Part shown: positions 1 through 8,440 of the stretch, in pieces | Layout of the letters: each line of letters opens with the position of its first letter | Position numbering within the stretch: the first letter of the stretch is position 1 | Source of the DNA: Thermodesulfobacteriota bacterium | Lineage (GTDB): Bacteria; Desulfobacterota; Thermodesulfobacteria; Thermodesulfobacteriales; Thermodesulfobacteriaceae | DNA length: 64,000 nt | Reading direction: 5' to 3' | Assembly: GCA_030578315.1 (NCBI GenBank) | Contig: JAUQQL010000001.1 | Coordinates: 1-64,000 of the forward strand | Made by a program: the position numbers and the translations under genes | Notes under the pieces: model-generated | Seen by the model: only the letters and a program-made list of their open reading frames with translations | Told to the model about the DNA's origin: nothing | Database searches by the model: none

Positions 1-229
1 CATTTTTTCCATTTATCCCTAAAACCGCAAAAGGAAAGATCTCTTTTCTAAAAACTCCAAACATCACTGGATAATACATAGATACAGAAAGAAGTTCTGA
101 AAAAGTTAACGGAACTATTTCTACTTCCTTCATAAAAGAATAATCAAGAGGTTTTAACACTCTAAAATCTTGGTGAACTTCTTTTTCAAGAAGAGCCGGT
201 TTTTTAAAAGCTTTAAAAGGAGCAAGCAT
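1..229 (-). CDS. SapC family protein (partial, N-terminal part only)
   Basis: The first 76 residues of a protein are visible, starting MLAPFKAFKKPALLEKEVHQ and running off the left edge. The pattern of an early His near a short leader, then 'DYSFMKEVEIVPLTFSELLSVSMYYPVMFGVF', fits the SapC family (PF07277), whose function is poorly defined and which is not the SapC ABC permease. A GTG directly before the ATG could also start it. It has its own promoter at 271-299. The upstream neighbour on the same strand is flagellin. Family assignment is from recognition of the N-terminal pattern only. Confidence 0.6.
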   Translation of the reverse strand, partial: MLAPFKAFKKPALLEKEVHQDFRVLKPLDYSFMKEVEIVPLTFSELLSVSMYYPVMFGVFRKEIFPFAVLGINGKN

Positions 230-270
230 CACTTTTACCCCTAAAATAATCTTAAGCTTTCTTAAAAAGA

Positions 271-299
271 ATTATAGCCTTTTTAAAAAAAGTTTGTAA
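271..299 (-). promoter_or_regulatory. sigma-70 type promoter of the SapC-like gene
   Basis: On the minus strand a -35 TTACAA (299-294) and a perfect -10 TATAAT (276-271) are separated by exactly 17 bases. The predicted transcription start is near 264, giving a leader of about 35 bases to the ATG at 229. Confidence 0.6.
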
Positions 300-328
300 G
301 ACCTTTAAGAAATTCTTAGAGAGCTTTA

Positions 329-361
329 ATAAAATAAAAAGAGGGGGGCCGATGTCCCCCC
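329..361 (-). terminator. Rho-independent terminator of flagellin gene
   Basis: Six G-C pairs (343-348 with 356-361) enclose a 7-base loop, and on the minus strand the stem is followed by TCTTTTTATTTTATT. It lies about 30 bases past the flagellin stop codon and separates that gene from the SapC-like promoter. Confidence 0.75.
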
Positions 362-391
362 TTAGGTTTAAAGCCTATCTTTTTTAAGTTA

Positions 392-1882
392 CTATCTCAG
401 AAGTTGAAGAACTAATTGAGGTAAGGTATTAGCCTGGGCAAGCATGGCAATAGTTGCCTGTATACGAATCTGAAGAGTTGTAAATTCTGCCATCTCCTTA
501 GCATAGTCTGTGTTCCTAATAACAGATTCAGCCTCTTTAGTGTTGTCATAAGCAACTTTCTGGGAGTCAAAAATAGACTGTAAATTATTCATGGTTGCAC
601 CGATCTGAGCACGCACACTGTCTACCTTTCTTAAAGCTATCTGAGATATCATCATACCAACCTCAGAACCTTCATTTGTGGTAACATCTATAGAATAAAG
701 GTTTTTAAATTCATTGGCAGTATCACTACCTATGTTAAAGGTAATCGCTCCTGTTACACTACTTAGATCTACAGTATAATTTCTATCATTTCCAAGGTAA
801 AAATCTCCGTATTTGATGGCATAGGCAGTAGCTGAATTTCGTGATTCGGCACCTTCTATAAGCTGGTCAAAGTTAATGGTTACATTATTTGTTAGTGAAA
901 CACTTACCTCTAATCCTATGGTATATCCGTTTTCAGACTTAAGGACCAGTCTTCCTGCGTTTGTGCTTGCTTGAAGGTCTGCACCTGCAGTTGCAGCAGC
1001 ACGATTTATCTTTTCAACAAGCTCATCTAAAGTGATGTTAACAGAAACTCCTGTTATTGAAACTGTGGTTCCTCCTACATAAAAAGTAAGATTGGCAGTT
1101 TCTGTTCCACTTCCTCCTTCAATCTTTGCAATTGCACCGTATTCTTTTGCTATACTTACATTGACAGCCTTTGCCTGAAAACCAATGTCACCAAGCTGTT
1201 TGTTAATGTTGTTGGCAAGAATACCAAAATCTACCAGATACTGACCCGTTTCTGAGCTAGCACTTGCTACCACATTTCTTCCACTTATGTTTACAAGAAC
1301 TTCCGTGGTGGAAGAACCGGTAAAAGTTCCAGTAGCTGAGGTAACACTTCCCTTTCCTGCTACCATGTAAGCACCGATATCACTTGCTTTTAAGCTGTCT
1401 ACACTTAAGTAGACAACCTGTTTCATCCTTGCTCCGTAGTGGATGTATTTATCTTTGAAGGTTCCGTCAAGGAGTCTTATTCCGTTATATTCGGTATCTG
1501 TTCCGATTTTTTGGATGGCATCAACAAAGTTTCTTATTTCTTGTTGTAGCGCTGCGCGTGCGGTTGGGTCGTTTATGTCGTTTGCCGCATTTTGAGCCCT
1601 TACATAGATTTCCTGAAGTTTATCGTAGATGTTTCCTGCAGCAACTTCTGCAATTTGAAGAGCAGAAATCCCTGTCTGGATATTACGGTTACCTTGGTCG
1701 TAAGCTTTAGCAACGGTTAATAACATGTCTGAGATGAAAAGTCCTGCAGAGTCGTCAGCTGCGTTAAGAATACGCATACCTGTAGACAGCCTAAGTAAGC
1801 TTTTGTTCATGAGACGCTCATTTCTTATAAGCGCCGTGTGGGTTTGTGCTGATGCTTCGTTAAAGTTAATTTTTACTGCCAT
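392..1882 (-). CDS. fliC: Flagellin
   Basis: This is the flagellar filament subunit, exported through the flagellar type III apparatus. The 496-residue protein has a typical N-terminal D0/D1 region (residues 1 to about 150, with 'RLSTGMRILNAADDSAGLFISD' and 'NIQTGISALQIAEVAAGNI') and a C-terminal coiled coil ending in 'IAMLAQANTLPQLVLQLLR'. The central 160-380 part is the variable, surface-exposed domain, rich in Thr, Ser, Val and Gly. A strong ribosome binding site (AGGAGGTG, 1889-1896) precedes the ATG, with a sigma-28 promoter upstream (1923-1949) and a terminator downstream. It is a monocistronic gene, as usual for late flagellar genes. Confidence 0.95.
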   Translation of the reverse strand: MAVKINFNEASAQTHTALIRNERLMNKSLLRLSTGMRILNAADDSAGLFISDMLLTVAKAYDQGNRNIQTGISALQIAEVAAGNIYDKLQEIYVRAQNAANDINDPTARAALQQEIRNFVDAIQKIGTDTEYNGIRLLDGTFKDKYIHYGARMKQVVYLSVDSLKASDIGAYMVAGKGSVTSATGTFTGSSTTEVLVNISGRNVVASASSETGQYLVDFGILANNINKQLGDIGFQAKAVNVSIAKEYGAIAKIEGGSGTETANLTFYVGGTTVSITGVSVNITLDELVEKINRAAATAGADLQASTNAGRLVLKSENGYTIGLEVSVSLTNNVTINFDQLIEGAESRNSATAYAIKYGDFYLGNDRNYTVDLSSVTGAITFNIGSDTANEFKNLYSIDVTTNEGSEVGMMISQIALRKVDSVRAQIGATMNNLQSIFDSQKVAYDNTKEAESVIRNTDYAKEMAEFTTLQIRIQATIAMLAQANTLPQLVLQLLR

Positions 1883-1922
1883 ATCTTACACCTCCTTTTT
1901 AGTTTTCTTGTTTTTTTAGAAT

Positions 1923-1949
1923 TTATCGGAAGCTTTTTAAAAAACTTAA
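1923..1949 (-). promoter_or_regulatory. sigma-28 (FliA) promoter of flagellin
   Basis: On the minus strand TTAA (1949-1946), 15 bases, then TCCGATAA (1930-1923) closely match the FliA consensus TAAA-N15-GCCGATAA. The position, about 40 bases upstream of the flagellin start, fits late-class flagellar control. Confidence 0.75.
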
Positions 1950-1960
1950 ACTGAAATAGC

Positions 1961-3179
1961 TTATAAATTTTTAGGTTCAACCCATTTTGAAAGTATTAAA
2001 AATTGTAAAGCAATTAAAAAAACAACATAGAAAATTAGAACGATTTTTATAGGAAAGTTATCAGCTAAAACTCCGATAACGAAGTTTCCTATAGGAGAGA
2101 CTCCCAAGAACGAAATAGTGAAAAGACTCATAATTCTGCCTTTCAAGTTGGAGGGAGTATTTTTTTGAAGATAACTATTAGCTATAGGAAAAAAGTTGGT
2201 AAAGGAAAAACCTATTAAAAGAGAATACAAAACAGTTAACCACCAGGAAGGACTAAAAGTTATTCCTATTATAGAAAATCCTAAAAGTAAGGAAGCTTTA
2301 AGAAGGTGTTTAAGCTTTTGAGGAATTTCTTTTTTTAAAAATATGTAAATAGAGCCTAAAATGGCTCCTAATCCTATAGTTGAAGAAATAAATCCAAATT
2401 CTTTAGCCTTTCCCCCATAAAATTTATGAACTATAACTGGAAGCAAAATAAGGACTGAAATTCCAAAAAAGGTGAAATTACTTATGGAAAGCAAAGCAGC
2501 TAAAACAGAAGGTTTAGCTTTTAAAAAAGATACTATTTCTTTTAAGTCGCTTTTTAAACTAAAGTTTTGGGTAAGTTTGGGTTTAGATTCAGAAGTTTGG
2601 GGATAAATGAAAAATAGTAAGAACAAAAGAAAAGGAATAAAACTTAAAGCATTTAAATAAAAACATAAAGAAATGCTGTAGTAAGAAATGATAAGCCCAG
2701 CTAAAGCAGGACCTATCATGCGTGCTAAGTTAAAAGAAATAGCTTGAATAGAAAGGGCTTGAGTTAGTAACCCTGGAGGTACAATTTCACCTATAAAAAC
2801 TTGTCTTAAAGGTAGGTCTATGGCTGATAAGCAATTTAGAAAAAACGCTAAAAAAGTTATTTGCCAAAAATATACCGACTGAGTTTGAACTAAAATTCCT
2901 AAAATTAAAGGAGGAAAAATTGAAAAGAGATTTATTAAAGTTAGGAAATTTTTTTTGTTAAACTTATCAATAAGAACTCCTCCTATCAAGCTTAGAAACA
3001 TTGCAGGGGTAGAGGAAAAAAAAAGAAAGAAGTCCAAGGTAAAAAGAAGAACCTGTAAGTTGATAAACTAGCCAATTTTGAGCTACGGTATGCATCCAAC
3101 TTCCTGTAAAAGAAAGAAAATGCCCCATAATAAAAAGTTGAAAAGACTTTAACCCTAAAGGAGTTTTAGATAGCTCCAT
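1961..3179 (-). CDS. MFS transporter, reading frame broken by a single-base shift in a homopolymer
   Basis: Two overlapping minus-strand frames encode successive parts of one major facilitator protein of the EntS / MFS_3 type. The first, from 3179, gives 'MGHFLSFTGSWMHTVAQNWLVYQLTGSSFYLGLLSFF' and then runs into a stop near 2967. The second, open from 3037 to 1961, continues with 'SSTPAMFLSLIGGVLIDKFNKKN' and the remaining transmembrane helices. Removing one T from the run of nine T (3016-3024) joins them into a 405-residue protein of normal length. The start at 3179 overlaps the end of pgpA by 25 bases and has no clear ribosome binding site, so it is probably translationally coupled. The break could be a sequencing error, a true null allele, phase variation or transcriptional slippage; the substrate is unknown. 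Confidence 0.75.
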
Positions 3180-3652
3180 TTAATGAAAAAAACTAATAAG
3201 TTAGTAAGGATTCCTGCAGCTAAATCGTCAGCCAACACTCCTATTCCCTCGGGGATTTTTTCTAAATTTTTTATAAAAAAGGGTTTGATGATATCTAATA
3301 TTCTAAATAAGACAAAAGCTAAAATCCATTCCCAAAGATGTTCTTTTCCGATTAGACTTACAAACATTCCAGATATTTCGTCAATGACCACGAATTCAGG
3401 GTCTTTTTCTTTAAAAACTTGAATCATTTTTCTGCTACCCACTATTCCAAGTACACTAAGAAAAATTAAAACCAAAACTTGAATAGAGATAGAAAAGTTT
3501 TTAAATATTAAAAAAATAAAAAAGCCTTCCAAAGCTCCAAGAGTTCCAGGAAAAGGTGGAACAAAGCCTATCAAGCCTCCAGAAACAAAAAATATCCAAA
3601 AAAAGTTATCTTTAAAAGGGCCTTTTTTCCAGTTCTTTTTGAAATTCTTCAT
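3155..3652 (-). CDS. pgpA: Phosphatidylglycerophosphatase A
   Basis: This membrane phosphatase converts phosphatidylglycerophosphate to phosphatidylglycerol, the last step of PG synthesis. The 165 residues show the PgpA hallmarks: 'GFVPPFPGTLGALEG' near residues 29-43, 'DPEFVVIDEISGMFVSL' near 83-100, 'FRILDIIKPFFIKNLEKIPEGIGVLADDLAAG' near 117-148, with hydrophobic helices between them. An AGGA ribosome binding site sits just before the ATG. It overlaps the lipoprotein gene upstream by 41 bases and the MFS gene downstream by 25 bases, so all three are cotranscribed. The link to the neighbours' functions is not clear. Confidence 0.9.
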   Translation of the reverse strand: MKNFKKNWKKGPFKDNFFWIFFVSGGLIGFVPPFPGTLGALEGFFIFLIFKNFSISIQVLVLIFLSVLGIVGSRKMIQVFKEKDPEFVVIDEISGMFVSLIGKEHLWEWILAFVLFRILDIIKPFFIKNLEKIPEGIGVLADDLAAGILTNLLVFFIKWSYLKLL

Positions 3653-4229
3653 ATTTTCCTAAATTAATTAAATTTTTAAGTTTCCATAAGTATAGTTGAA
3701 CTTTAAGTTTTTCTTCAGAAGAACTTTTTTTAATTTTTTCTTTAGCTAGCTTCTCAATTTCAGCAAATTTATTTAGAGACGAAGCTTTTAAATCTGAATA
3801 ATATTTTTTAATTTTTTCTAGAAGTTCTTTAGCTGAAGGTAAAGTTTTTTTTAAAAGTTTTTCTGCTTTTCCATAGTATTTTTCTTGATAAAGTTTTTGA
3901 ATTTTTATCCAATTTTCAGTCAGTTTTTCGTGTTCTTCTTTAAATGTTTCTGGAATTTTATAAGCCTCAATTTGAATCATAATAAGTTGCATCTCTTCGT
4001 ATAATTCTTTAGGTGGAAGAGGAAGTTTTATATAGTTTTTAACTATAGGAAAGTGAATTAGAAAAACTTTAAGATTTTCTAAAAAATTTTCTTTACTATC
4101 TTGCCACTTTTGTTTAAAACTCTCTCTCTGAGTTTCACAAGAAACAAGAATAAATAAAGATATTAGAGAGATTAAAAGAAATACGAACTGTATTTTTTTT
4201 TGACTTTGTTTTTTTTTGACTTTTTTCAT
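3612..4229 (-). CDS. Predicted lipoprotein of unknown function
   Basis: The 205-residue protein begins with a Lys-rich n-region, a hydrophobic segment (about 13-29) and the lipobox LVSC with Cys31, so it should be lipidated and membrane-anchored. The mature part is almost entirely charged alpha helix (Lys, Glu, Leu), with heptad-like stretches suggestive of helical hairpins; I recognise no family. It is the first gene of the unit with pgpA and the MFS gene. Its promoter (4239-4267) puts the transcription start only about three bases before the ATG, and no ribosome binding site is visible, so translation may be leaderless. Confidence 0.7.
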   Translation of the reverse strand: MKKVKKKQSQKKIQFVFLLISLISLFILVSCETQRESFKQKWQDSKENFLENLKVFLIHFPIVKNYIKLPLPPKELYEEMQLIMIQIEAYKIPETFKEEHEKLTENWIKIQKLYQEKYYGKAEKLLKKTLPSAKELLEKIKKYYSDLKASSLNKFAEIEKLAKEKIKKSSSEEKLKVQLYLWKLKNLINLGKYEEFQKELEKRPF

Positions 4230-4238
4230 TTAAAAATA

Positions 4239-4267
4239 ATAATACCTTAAATAGGAAGGTTTTTCAA
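4239..4267 (-). promoter_or_regulatory. sigma-70 type promoter, lipoprotein-pgpA-MFS unit
   Basis: Minus strand: -35 TTGAAA (4267-4262), 17-base spacer, -10 TATTAT (4244-4239). The predicted start near 4232 is practically at the ATG at 4229. Confidence 0.65.
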
Positions 4268-4352
4268 TTTTAAATCTTTACTTAACTTTTTGCATCTTTG
4301 TCTTTTTTAAAACTTTTACAGACTTTAAATGGAAAGTTAGCTAACGGAATAC

Positions 4353-4380
4353 TTGACAATCTTTTAATTTTGAGTAATTT
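4353..4380 (+). promoter_or_regulatory. Candidate promoter of ppsA
   Basis: A consensus TTGACA (4353-4358) is followed after 16 bases by TAATTT (4375-4380). It lies about 30 bases before the ATG at 4409 and would exclude the upstream TTG at 4298 as the start. Confidence 0.4.
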
Positions 4381-4408
4381 TGGATTTAAAATGTGTGGGG
4401 GTAATAGA

Positions 4409-6850
4409 ATGGTAGACAGTTTAAAAAATAGCAATCTGGTGCTCTGGTTTGACCAGATTTCTTATAAAGATGTTCCTTTAGTAGGGGGAAAAAATGCTTC
4501 TTTAGGAGAAATGTATTCTAAACTTTCTCCTAAGGGTATAAATATTCCTTATGGCTTTGCTGTAACAGCAGAGGCTTATAAATTTTTTATAACGGAAAAC
4601 AAATTAGATGATAAAATCAAAGATATTCTCACTGGACTTAATACTCGGGATATAGTAGACTTACAAAGAAGAGGTAAGAAAATAAGGAGTCTGATACTGA
4701 ATGCTAAGATGCCCAAAGAGTTGGAAGACGAAATAAAGAGAGCTTATAAAAGACTAGAAGAGGTATATCACAGAGAAAATGTAGATGTAGCTGTTCGTTC
4801 TTCTGCTACAGCTGAAGATTTACCAGATGCTTCTTTTGCAGGTCAACAAGAAACTTACTTAAATGTTGTAGGAACTGAAAATGTGGTTAAAGCTGTTCAA
4901 AAGTGTTTTGCTTCTCTTTTTACAGACCGTGCTATTTCTTACAGAGAAGATAAAGGATTTGACCACTTTTCTGTATATCTTTCTGTAGCTGTGCAGAAAA
5001 TGGTAAGAAGCGACATGGCCTCTTCAGGTGTTATTTTTACTTTAGATACAGAAAGTGGGTTTAGAGATGTAGTTTACATAACTGGTTCTTGGGGTTTAGG
5101 AGAGTATGTAGTGCAAGGTAAAGTAAATCCTGACGAATTTTATGTATTTAAACCTACTTTAAAGTTAGGTTACAAACCTATAGTAACTAAGAGACTGGGA
5201 AGTAAGGATGTTAAGTTGGTTTATGGGACCTCTTCTAAATATCCCCTAAAAGAGGTAAAGACTTCTAAAGAAGAAAGAAGGAGATTTGTGTTAACAGATG
5301 ATGAAATTTTGACTCTAGCTAAGTGGGCTATCCTTATAGAGGAACATTATGGAAGGCCAATGGATATTGAATGGGCTAAAGACGGAGACGGAATTAATGT
5401 AGGAAGTGGAGAGCTTTTTATAGTTCAGGCTCGTCCAGAAACAGTTCATGCAGTTAAAACCCAAAGATATTACGAAATATATAAACTTAAAGGTGAAGGT
5501 AAAGTAATTTGTACAGGTAAATCTGTAGGAAGTAAGATAGGGCAAGGTAAAAGTCGAGTGATTTTAGATATAAGTGGTATTGCGGAATTTCAAGAAGGGG
5601 AAGTTTTGGTAACCGAAATGACAGATCCGGACTGGGAGCCTATAATGAAAAAAGCTTCAGCTATTATAACTAATAGAGGTGGTAGAACCTGTCACGCAGC
5701 GATTGTATCTCGCGAGTTGGGTATTCCATGTATTGTGGGAACAGAGGTAGCTACCAAACTTATAACTACAGGACAAGAAATCACAGTAGATTGTTCTCAA
5801 GGAGAAGAAGGAAGGGTATTGGAAGGACTTGTTCCTTACGAAGTAGAAAGAATTGATTTTGAAAATCTTCCTGAAACAAAAACTCAAATCATGATGAATG
5901 TGGGAATTCCTGAGCAAGCTTTTGCACAGGCTCAAATTCCAAATGATGGAGTAGGGTTAGCAAGAATAGAATTTATTATAGGGTCTCATATAGGAATTCA
6001 TCCACTAGCTCTGATTTATTTTGAAGACCTTAAGAAAAAAGCTGAAAAAGACAAAAAGTTAAGAAAAATAGTTCAAATTATAGAAGAAAAAACCTACGGT
6101 TATGAAAATAAACCAGACTTTTTTGTAGATAAATTAGCTCAGGGAATAGGAACTATTGGAGCAGCTTTTTATCCAAAAGATGTAATTGTTAGGTTTTCAG
6201 ATTTTAAATCTAACGAATACGCTAATTTATTAGGAGGATATTTATTTGAACCTTCTGAAAATAATCCCATGATTGGATGGAGAGGAGCTTCTCGTTATTA
6301 TGATCCGAAGTTTGAACCTGCCTTTGCTTTAGAGTGTAAAGCTATTAAAAAAGTAAGAGACGAAATGGGCTTAACTAATGTAAAGGTTATGATTCCCTTT
6401 TGCAGAACTGTTGAAGAAGGAAAAAAAGTTATCGAAGTAATGGAAAAATATGGACTCAAAAGAGGAGAAAACGGACTTGAGATTTATGTAATGTGTGAAA
6501 TTCCAAGTAATGTTATTTTAGCTGAAGAATTTGCAGAAATTTTTGATGGATTTTCTATAGGTTCTAACGATTTAACTCAACTGACCTTGGGATTAGACAG
6601 AGACTCTGAGCTTGTAGCTCACATTTATGATGAGAGAAATTCCGCAGTTAAAAAATTAATAAAAGAAGTCATTGAAATAGCTAAAAGAAAAGGAAAAAAA
6701 ATTGGAATTTGCGGGCAAGCTCCTAGTGATTTTCCAGATTTCGCCGAATTTCTTGTAGAGTGTGGAATTGATTCTATGAGCCTTACCCCTGATACCGTAG
6801 TAAAAACCAGATTACTGGTAGCTGAAAAAGAAAAGGCTTTAAAGAGATAA
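4409..6850 (+). CDS. ppsA: Phosphoenolpyruvate synthase (pyruvate, water dikinase)
   Basis: The enzyme makes PEP from pyruvate and ATP with release of AMP and phosphate, the entry to gluconeogenesis in autotrophs. Using the ATG at 4409 (after GGGGGT), the protein has 813 residues: an N-terminal ATP-grasp-like PEP/pyruvate-binding domain ('LVGGKNASLGEM', 'VAVRSSATAEDLPDASFAGQQETYLNV'), the phosphohistidine swivelling domain ('GGRTCHAAIVSRELGIPCIVG', catalytic His near residue 429) and the C-terminal TIM barrel ('MIGWRGASRYY', 'CGQAPSD'). The in-frame TTG at 4298 would add 37 residues of no family similarity and lies upstream of the likely promoter. With the FBP aldolase/phosphatase at 51885-53006 it supports a gluconeogenic lifestyle. 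Confidence 0.93.
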   Translation: MVDSLKNSNLVLWFDQISYKDVPLVGGKNASLGEMYSKLSPKGINIPYGFAVTAEAYKFFITENKLDDKIKDILTGLNTRDIVDLQRRGKKIRSLILNAKMPKELEDEIKRAYKRLEEVYHRENVDVAVRSSATAEDLPDASFAGQQETYLNVVGTENVVKAVQKCFASLFTDRAISYREDKGFDHFSVYLSVAVQKMVRSDMASSGVIFTLDTESGFRDVVYITGSWGLGEYVVQGKVNPDEFYVFKPTLKLGYKPIVTKRLGSKDVKLVYGTSSKYPLKEVKTSKEERRRFVLTDDEILTLAKWAILIEEHYGRPMDIEWAKDGDGINVGSGELFIVQARPETVHAVKTQRYYEIYKLKGEGKVICTGKSVGSKIGQGKSRVILDISGIAEFQEGEVLVTEMTDPDWEPIMKKASAIITNRGGRTCHAAIVSRELGIPCIVGTEVATKLITTGQEITVDCSQGEEGRVLEGLVPYEVERIDFENLPETKTQIMMNVGIPEQAFAQAQIPNDGVGLARIEFIIGSHIGIHPLALIYFEDLKKKAEKDKKLRKIVQIIEEKTYGYENKPDFFVDKLAQGIGTIGAAFYPKDVIVRFSDFKSNEYANLLGGYLFEPSENNPMIGWRGASRYYDPKFEPAFALECKAIKKVRDEMGLTNVKVMIPFCRTVEEGKKVIEVMEKYGLKRGENGLEIYVMCEIPSNVILAEEFAEIFDGFSIGSNDLTQLTLGLDRDSELVAHIYDERNSAVKKLIKEVIEIAKRKGKKIGICGQAPSDFPDFAEFLVECGIDSMSLTPDTVVKTRLLVAEKEKALKR

Positions 6851-6853
6851 AAA

Positions 6854-7495
6854 GTGAAATTTTTTTTAAAAATTTTATTTTTTATTTTTTTGCTTTTTAA
6901 TACATCTTTTGCTAAGGTGAGGATAGGAGTGTTTCCCTTAGATTTTAGAGCTCCTTCTAATTTGGAATACTTAAAAGATTCTCTAACTCACCTAGTTTTA
7001 AATGAACTATCTTTATCTCCTCAAATTGAGGTTTTTTTTATTGAGGGTTCTTCTTTTGACAAGAAAAATGTAGACTATTTTTTGCTATTATCTGTTTTTA
7101 TAACAGAAAACAGAAGTTACATAGATTATAGGATTTTTAAAAAAACTCCTTCTAAGCCTTACATTTTTTATAAAGAAGAGTGTGAGCTTTCAAAAATAGA
7201 ATCTACAGTAGCTTCTTTATCGGGAAAAATTAGAGATAAATTGTATGAAGATTCAATTCCCTTTTGGTCTAAGATAAATCCTTTTAAAAATTTTAAAAGA
7301 ACTTTTTTGTTTTCGTTTTTAAAAGAAGTTTTTAAAGAAGAAAAATACAGAGTTGAAATTTCTGTACCTCCTCCTACACCTCCTCCTTTTTACAACTTTC
7401 CGAAAGCTGAAGAGGTTTACCTTAAAGTATCTGAAGCTTTATTTTCTCAGCCTATAAAACCTGTAGAATTAAATTCTCCCTGGAAGTGGTTTTGA
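6854..7495 (+). CDS. Exported protein of unknown function with TolB-N-like start
   Basis: The protein has 213 residues with a GTG start four bases after the ppsA stop. An N-terminal signal peptide (Lys, about 14 hydrophobic residues, then 'NTSFAK') indicates export. The mature start 'VRIGVFPLDFRAPSNLEYLKDSLTHLVLNELS' resembles the beta strand plus helix of TolB N-terminal/CsgG-type domains that bind lipoprotein or periplasmic partners, but this is only a pattern match. A proline-rich stretch ('PPPTPPPF') lies near residue 175. It is likely cotranscribed with ppsA and the FtsB-like gene. Function not known. Confidence 0.55.
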   Translation: MKFFLKILFFIFLLFNTSFAKVRIGVFPLDFRAPSNLEYLKDSLTHLVLNELSLSPQIEVFFIEGSSFDKKNVDYFLLLSVFITENRSYIDYRIFKKTPSKPYIFYKEECELSKIESTVASLSGKIRDKLYEDSIPFWSKINPFKNFKRTFLFSFLKEVFKEEKYRVEISVPPPTPPPFYNFPKAEEVYLKVSEALFSQPIKPVELNSPWKWF

Positions 7496-7496
7496 A

Positions 7497-7799
7497 GTGA
7501 AAAAAACTATTCAACCACAAATTGTGATCAAACCTTATAAAAAAAAAGTAAAGAAGAAAAGGAAACTTATTATAGGGATTTTGTTTATTTGTTTGATTCT
7601 TAGTATAAGTATTTATTTGTTTTTGAGTTGGATTGTTAAAAAAGAGTATAAGGAATTGGAAAGATTAAAAAAAGAAAACAGTTTTTTGAAAAGAGAAATT
7701 AAAGAGCTTGTAAGTTCAAATTCAAGTTATGAAAAAATATTAAGAACTAAATATGGCTTCATTAAAGAAGGGGAAAAAATAATAATATATTCTAAATAA
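7497..7799 (+). CDS. FtsB/DivIC-like septum formation initiator protein
   Basis: A 100-residue bitopic membrane protein. It has a basic cytoplasmic N-terminus (1-25), one transmembrane helix (about 24-46) and a short coiled coil ('KKEYKELERLKKENSFLKREIKELVSSN'), ending in the family's typical '...RTKYGFIKEGEKIIIYSK' tail. FtsB/DivIC proteins bridge FtsL and FtsQ in the divisome. GTG start one base after the preceding stop, so it is translationally coupled. No ftsL or ftsQ lies nearby. Confidence 0.7.
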   Translation: MKKTIQPQIVIKPYKKKVKKKRKLIIGILFICLILSISIYLFLSWIVKKEYKELERLKKENSFLKREIKELVSSNSSYEKILRTKYGFIKEGEKIIIYSK

Positions 7800-7825
7800 T
7801 TTTGTAAAAAATTTTTTTAATAAAA

Positions 7826-7921
7826 GGGGGCCCAAATACCGCCTGCTGGGGTTGGGTTTTCCCTATTAAAAAGGCGGAATACAAATACCCCAGCCTGAAC
7901 TATGTGAAAAACATAGTTCAG
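7826..7921 (+). ncRNA. Predicted structured leader RNA with pseudoknot upstream of ribH
   Basis: In this 141-base gap three perfect pairings are visible. CCGCC (7839-7843) pairs with GGCGG (7873-7877). GCTGGGG (7845-7851) pairs with CCCCAGC (7888-7894), crossing the first to make a pseudoknot. A small GGG-TTTT-CCC hairpin (7854-7863) is nested inside. An 11-base-pair perfect hairpin with a GAAAA loop follows directly (7895-7921). The structure ends about 11 bases before the ribH ribosome binding site (AGGA, 7932-7935) and has no U-tract, so it is not a plain terminator. G+C content is well above the surroundings. It matches no riboswitch class that I recognise, including the FMN element. Confidence 0.5.
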
Positions 7922-7940
7922 TAAATTATGTAGGAAATTT

Positions 7941-8411
7941 ATGAGATACATAGTGTTAGAGGGATTTTATGAAGGAGAAGGATTCAGATTTGGAATAGTG
8001 GTTAGTAGGTTTAATATATTTATTACTCAAAGGCTTTTAGAGGGAGCTTTAGATGTTTTTAGAAGACACAAAGTTTCTGAGGAAAATATTTGTATTGTTT
8101 GGGTACCAGGAGCTTTTGAAATACCTTTGGTAGCTAAAAAACTTGCAGAAACTAAAAATTTTGATGCCATTGTATGTTTGGGTGCTATTATAAGAGGAGC
8201 TACTCCTCATTTTGAATACATAGCTGCTGAAGCTTCCAAGGGTATTGCTCAAGTCATGTTAGAAACGGGTATCCCGGTTATTTTTGGAATTCTTACCACA
8301 GATACCATAGAACAAGCTATTGAAAGGGCAGGCACCAAAGCAGGAAATAAGGGAGCTGAAGCAGCTTTAGCAGCTCTAGAAATGGTTAATCTTTTAAAGA
8401 AAATAGTTTAG
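7941..8411 (+). CDS. ribH: 6,7-dimethyl-8-ribityllumazine synthase
   Basis: Catalyses the penultimate step of riboflavin synthesis, condensing 5-amino-6-ribitylaminouracil with dihydroxybutanone phosphate. The 156 residues match the family: '[13 protein letters not shown]' for the ribityl site, 'VPGAFEIP', '[17 protein letters not shown]' with the catalytic His, '[20 protein letters not shown]' and '[13 protein letters not shown]'. AGGA precedes the ATG. No other rib genes are in the window; the gene sits between a structured leader and pgk-tpiA, which are probably in the same transcript. Confidence 0.95.
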   Translation: MRYIVLEGFYEGEGFRFGIVVSRFNIFITQRLLEGALDVFRRHKVSEENICIVWVPGAFEIPLVAKKLAETKNFDAIVCLGAIIRGATPHFEYIAAEASKGIAQVMLETGIPVIFGILTTDTIEQAIERAGTKAGNKGAEAALAALEMVNLLKKIV

Positions 8412-8440
8412 AGAGATTTTGAGTTTTAAAGGGAGGAAAG

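Noticed and set aside
1725-1919. Plus-strand frame over the flagellin start
   Set aside because: It is antisense to conserved flagellin sequence and its promoter, with no supporting signals.
4298-4408. TTG start giving a 37-residue N-terminal extension of PEP synthase
   Set aside because: The extension matches no family member and lies upstream of the likely promoter; the ATG at 4409 is preferred.
7826-7921. HDV-like ribozyme
   Set aside because: The strand order is similar, but the first helix does not start with the needed G-rich strand, the P3-P1 junction is nine bases long, and no active-site C context is present.
7895-7921. Intrinsic terminator
   Set aside because: The hairpin is strong but no U-tract follows on either strand.
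7941-8411. FMN riboswitch expected before a riboflavin gene
   Set aside because: The conserved FMN element sequences are absent from the leader; the structure found there is different.
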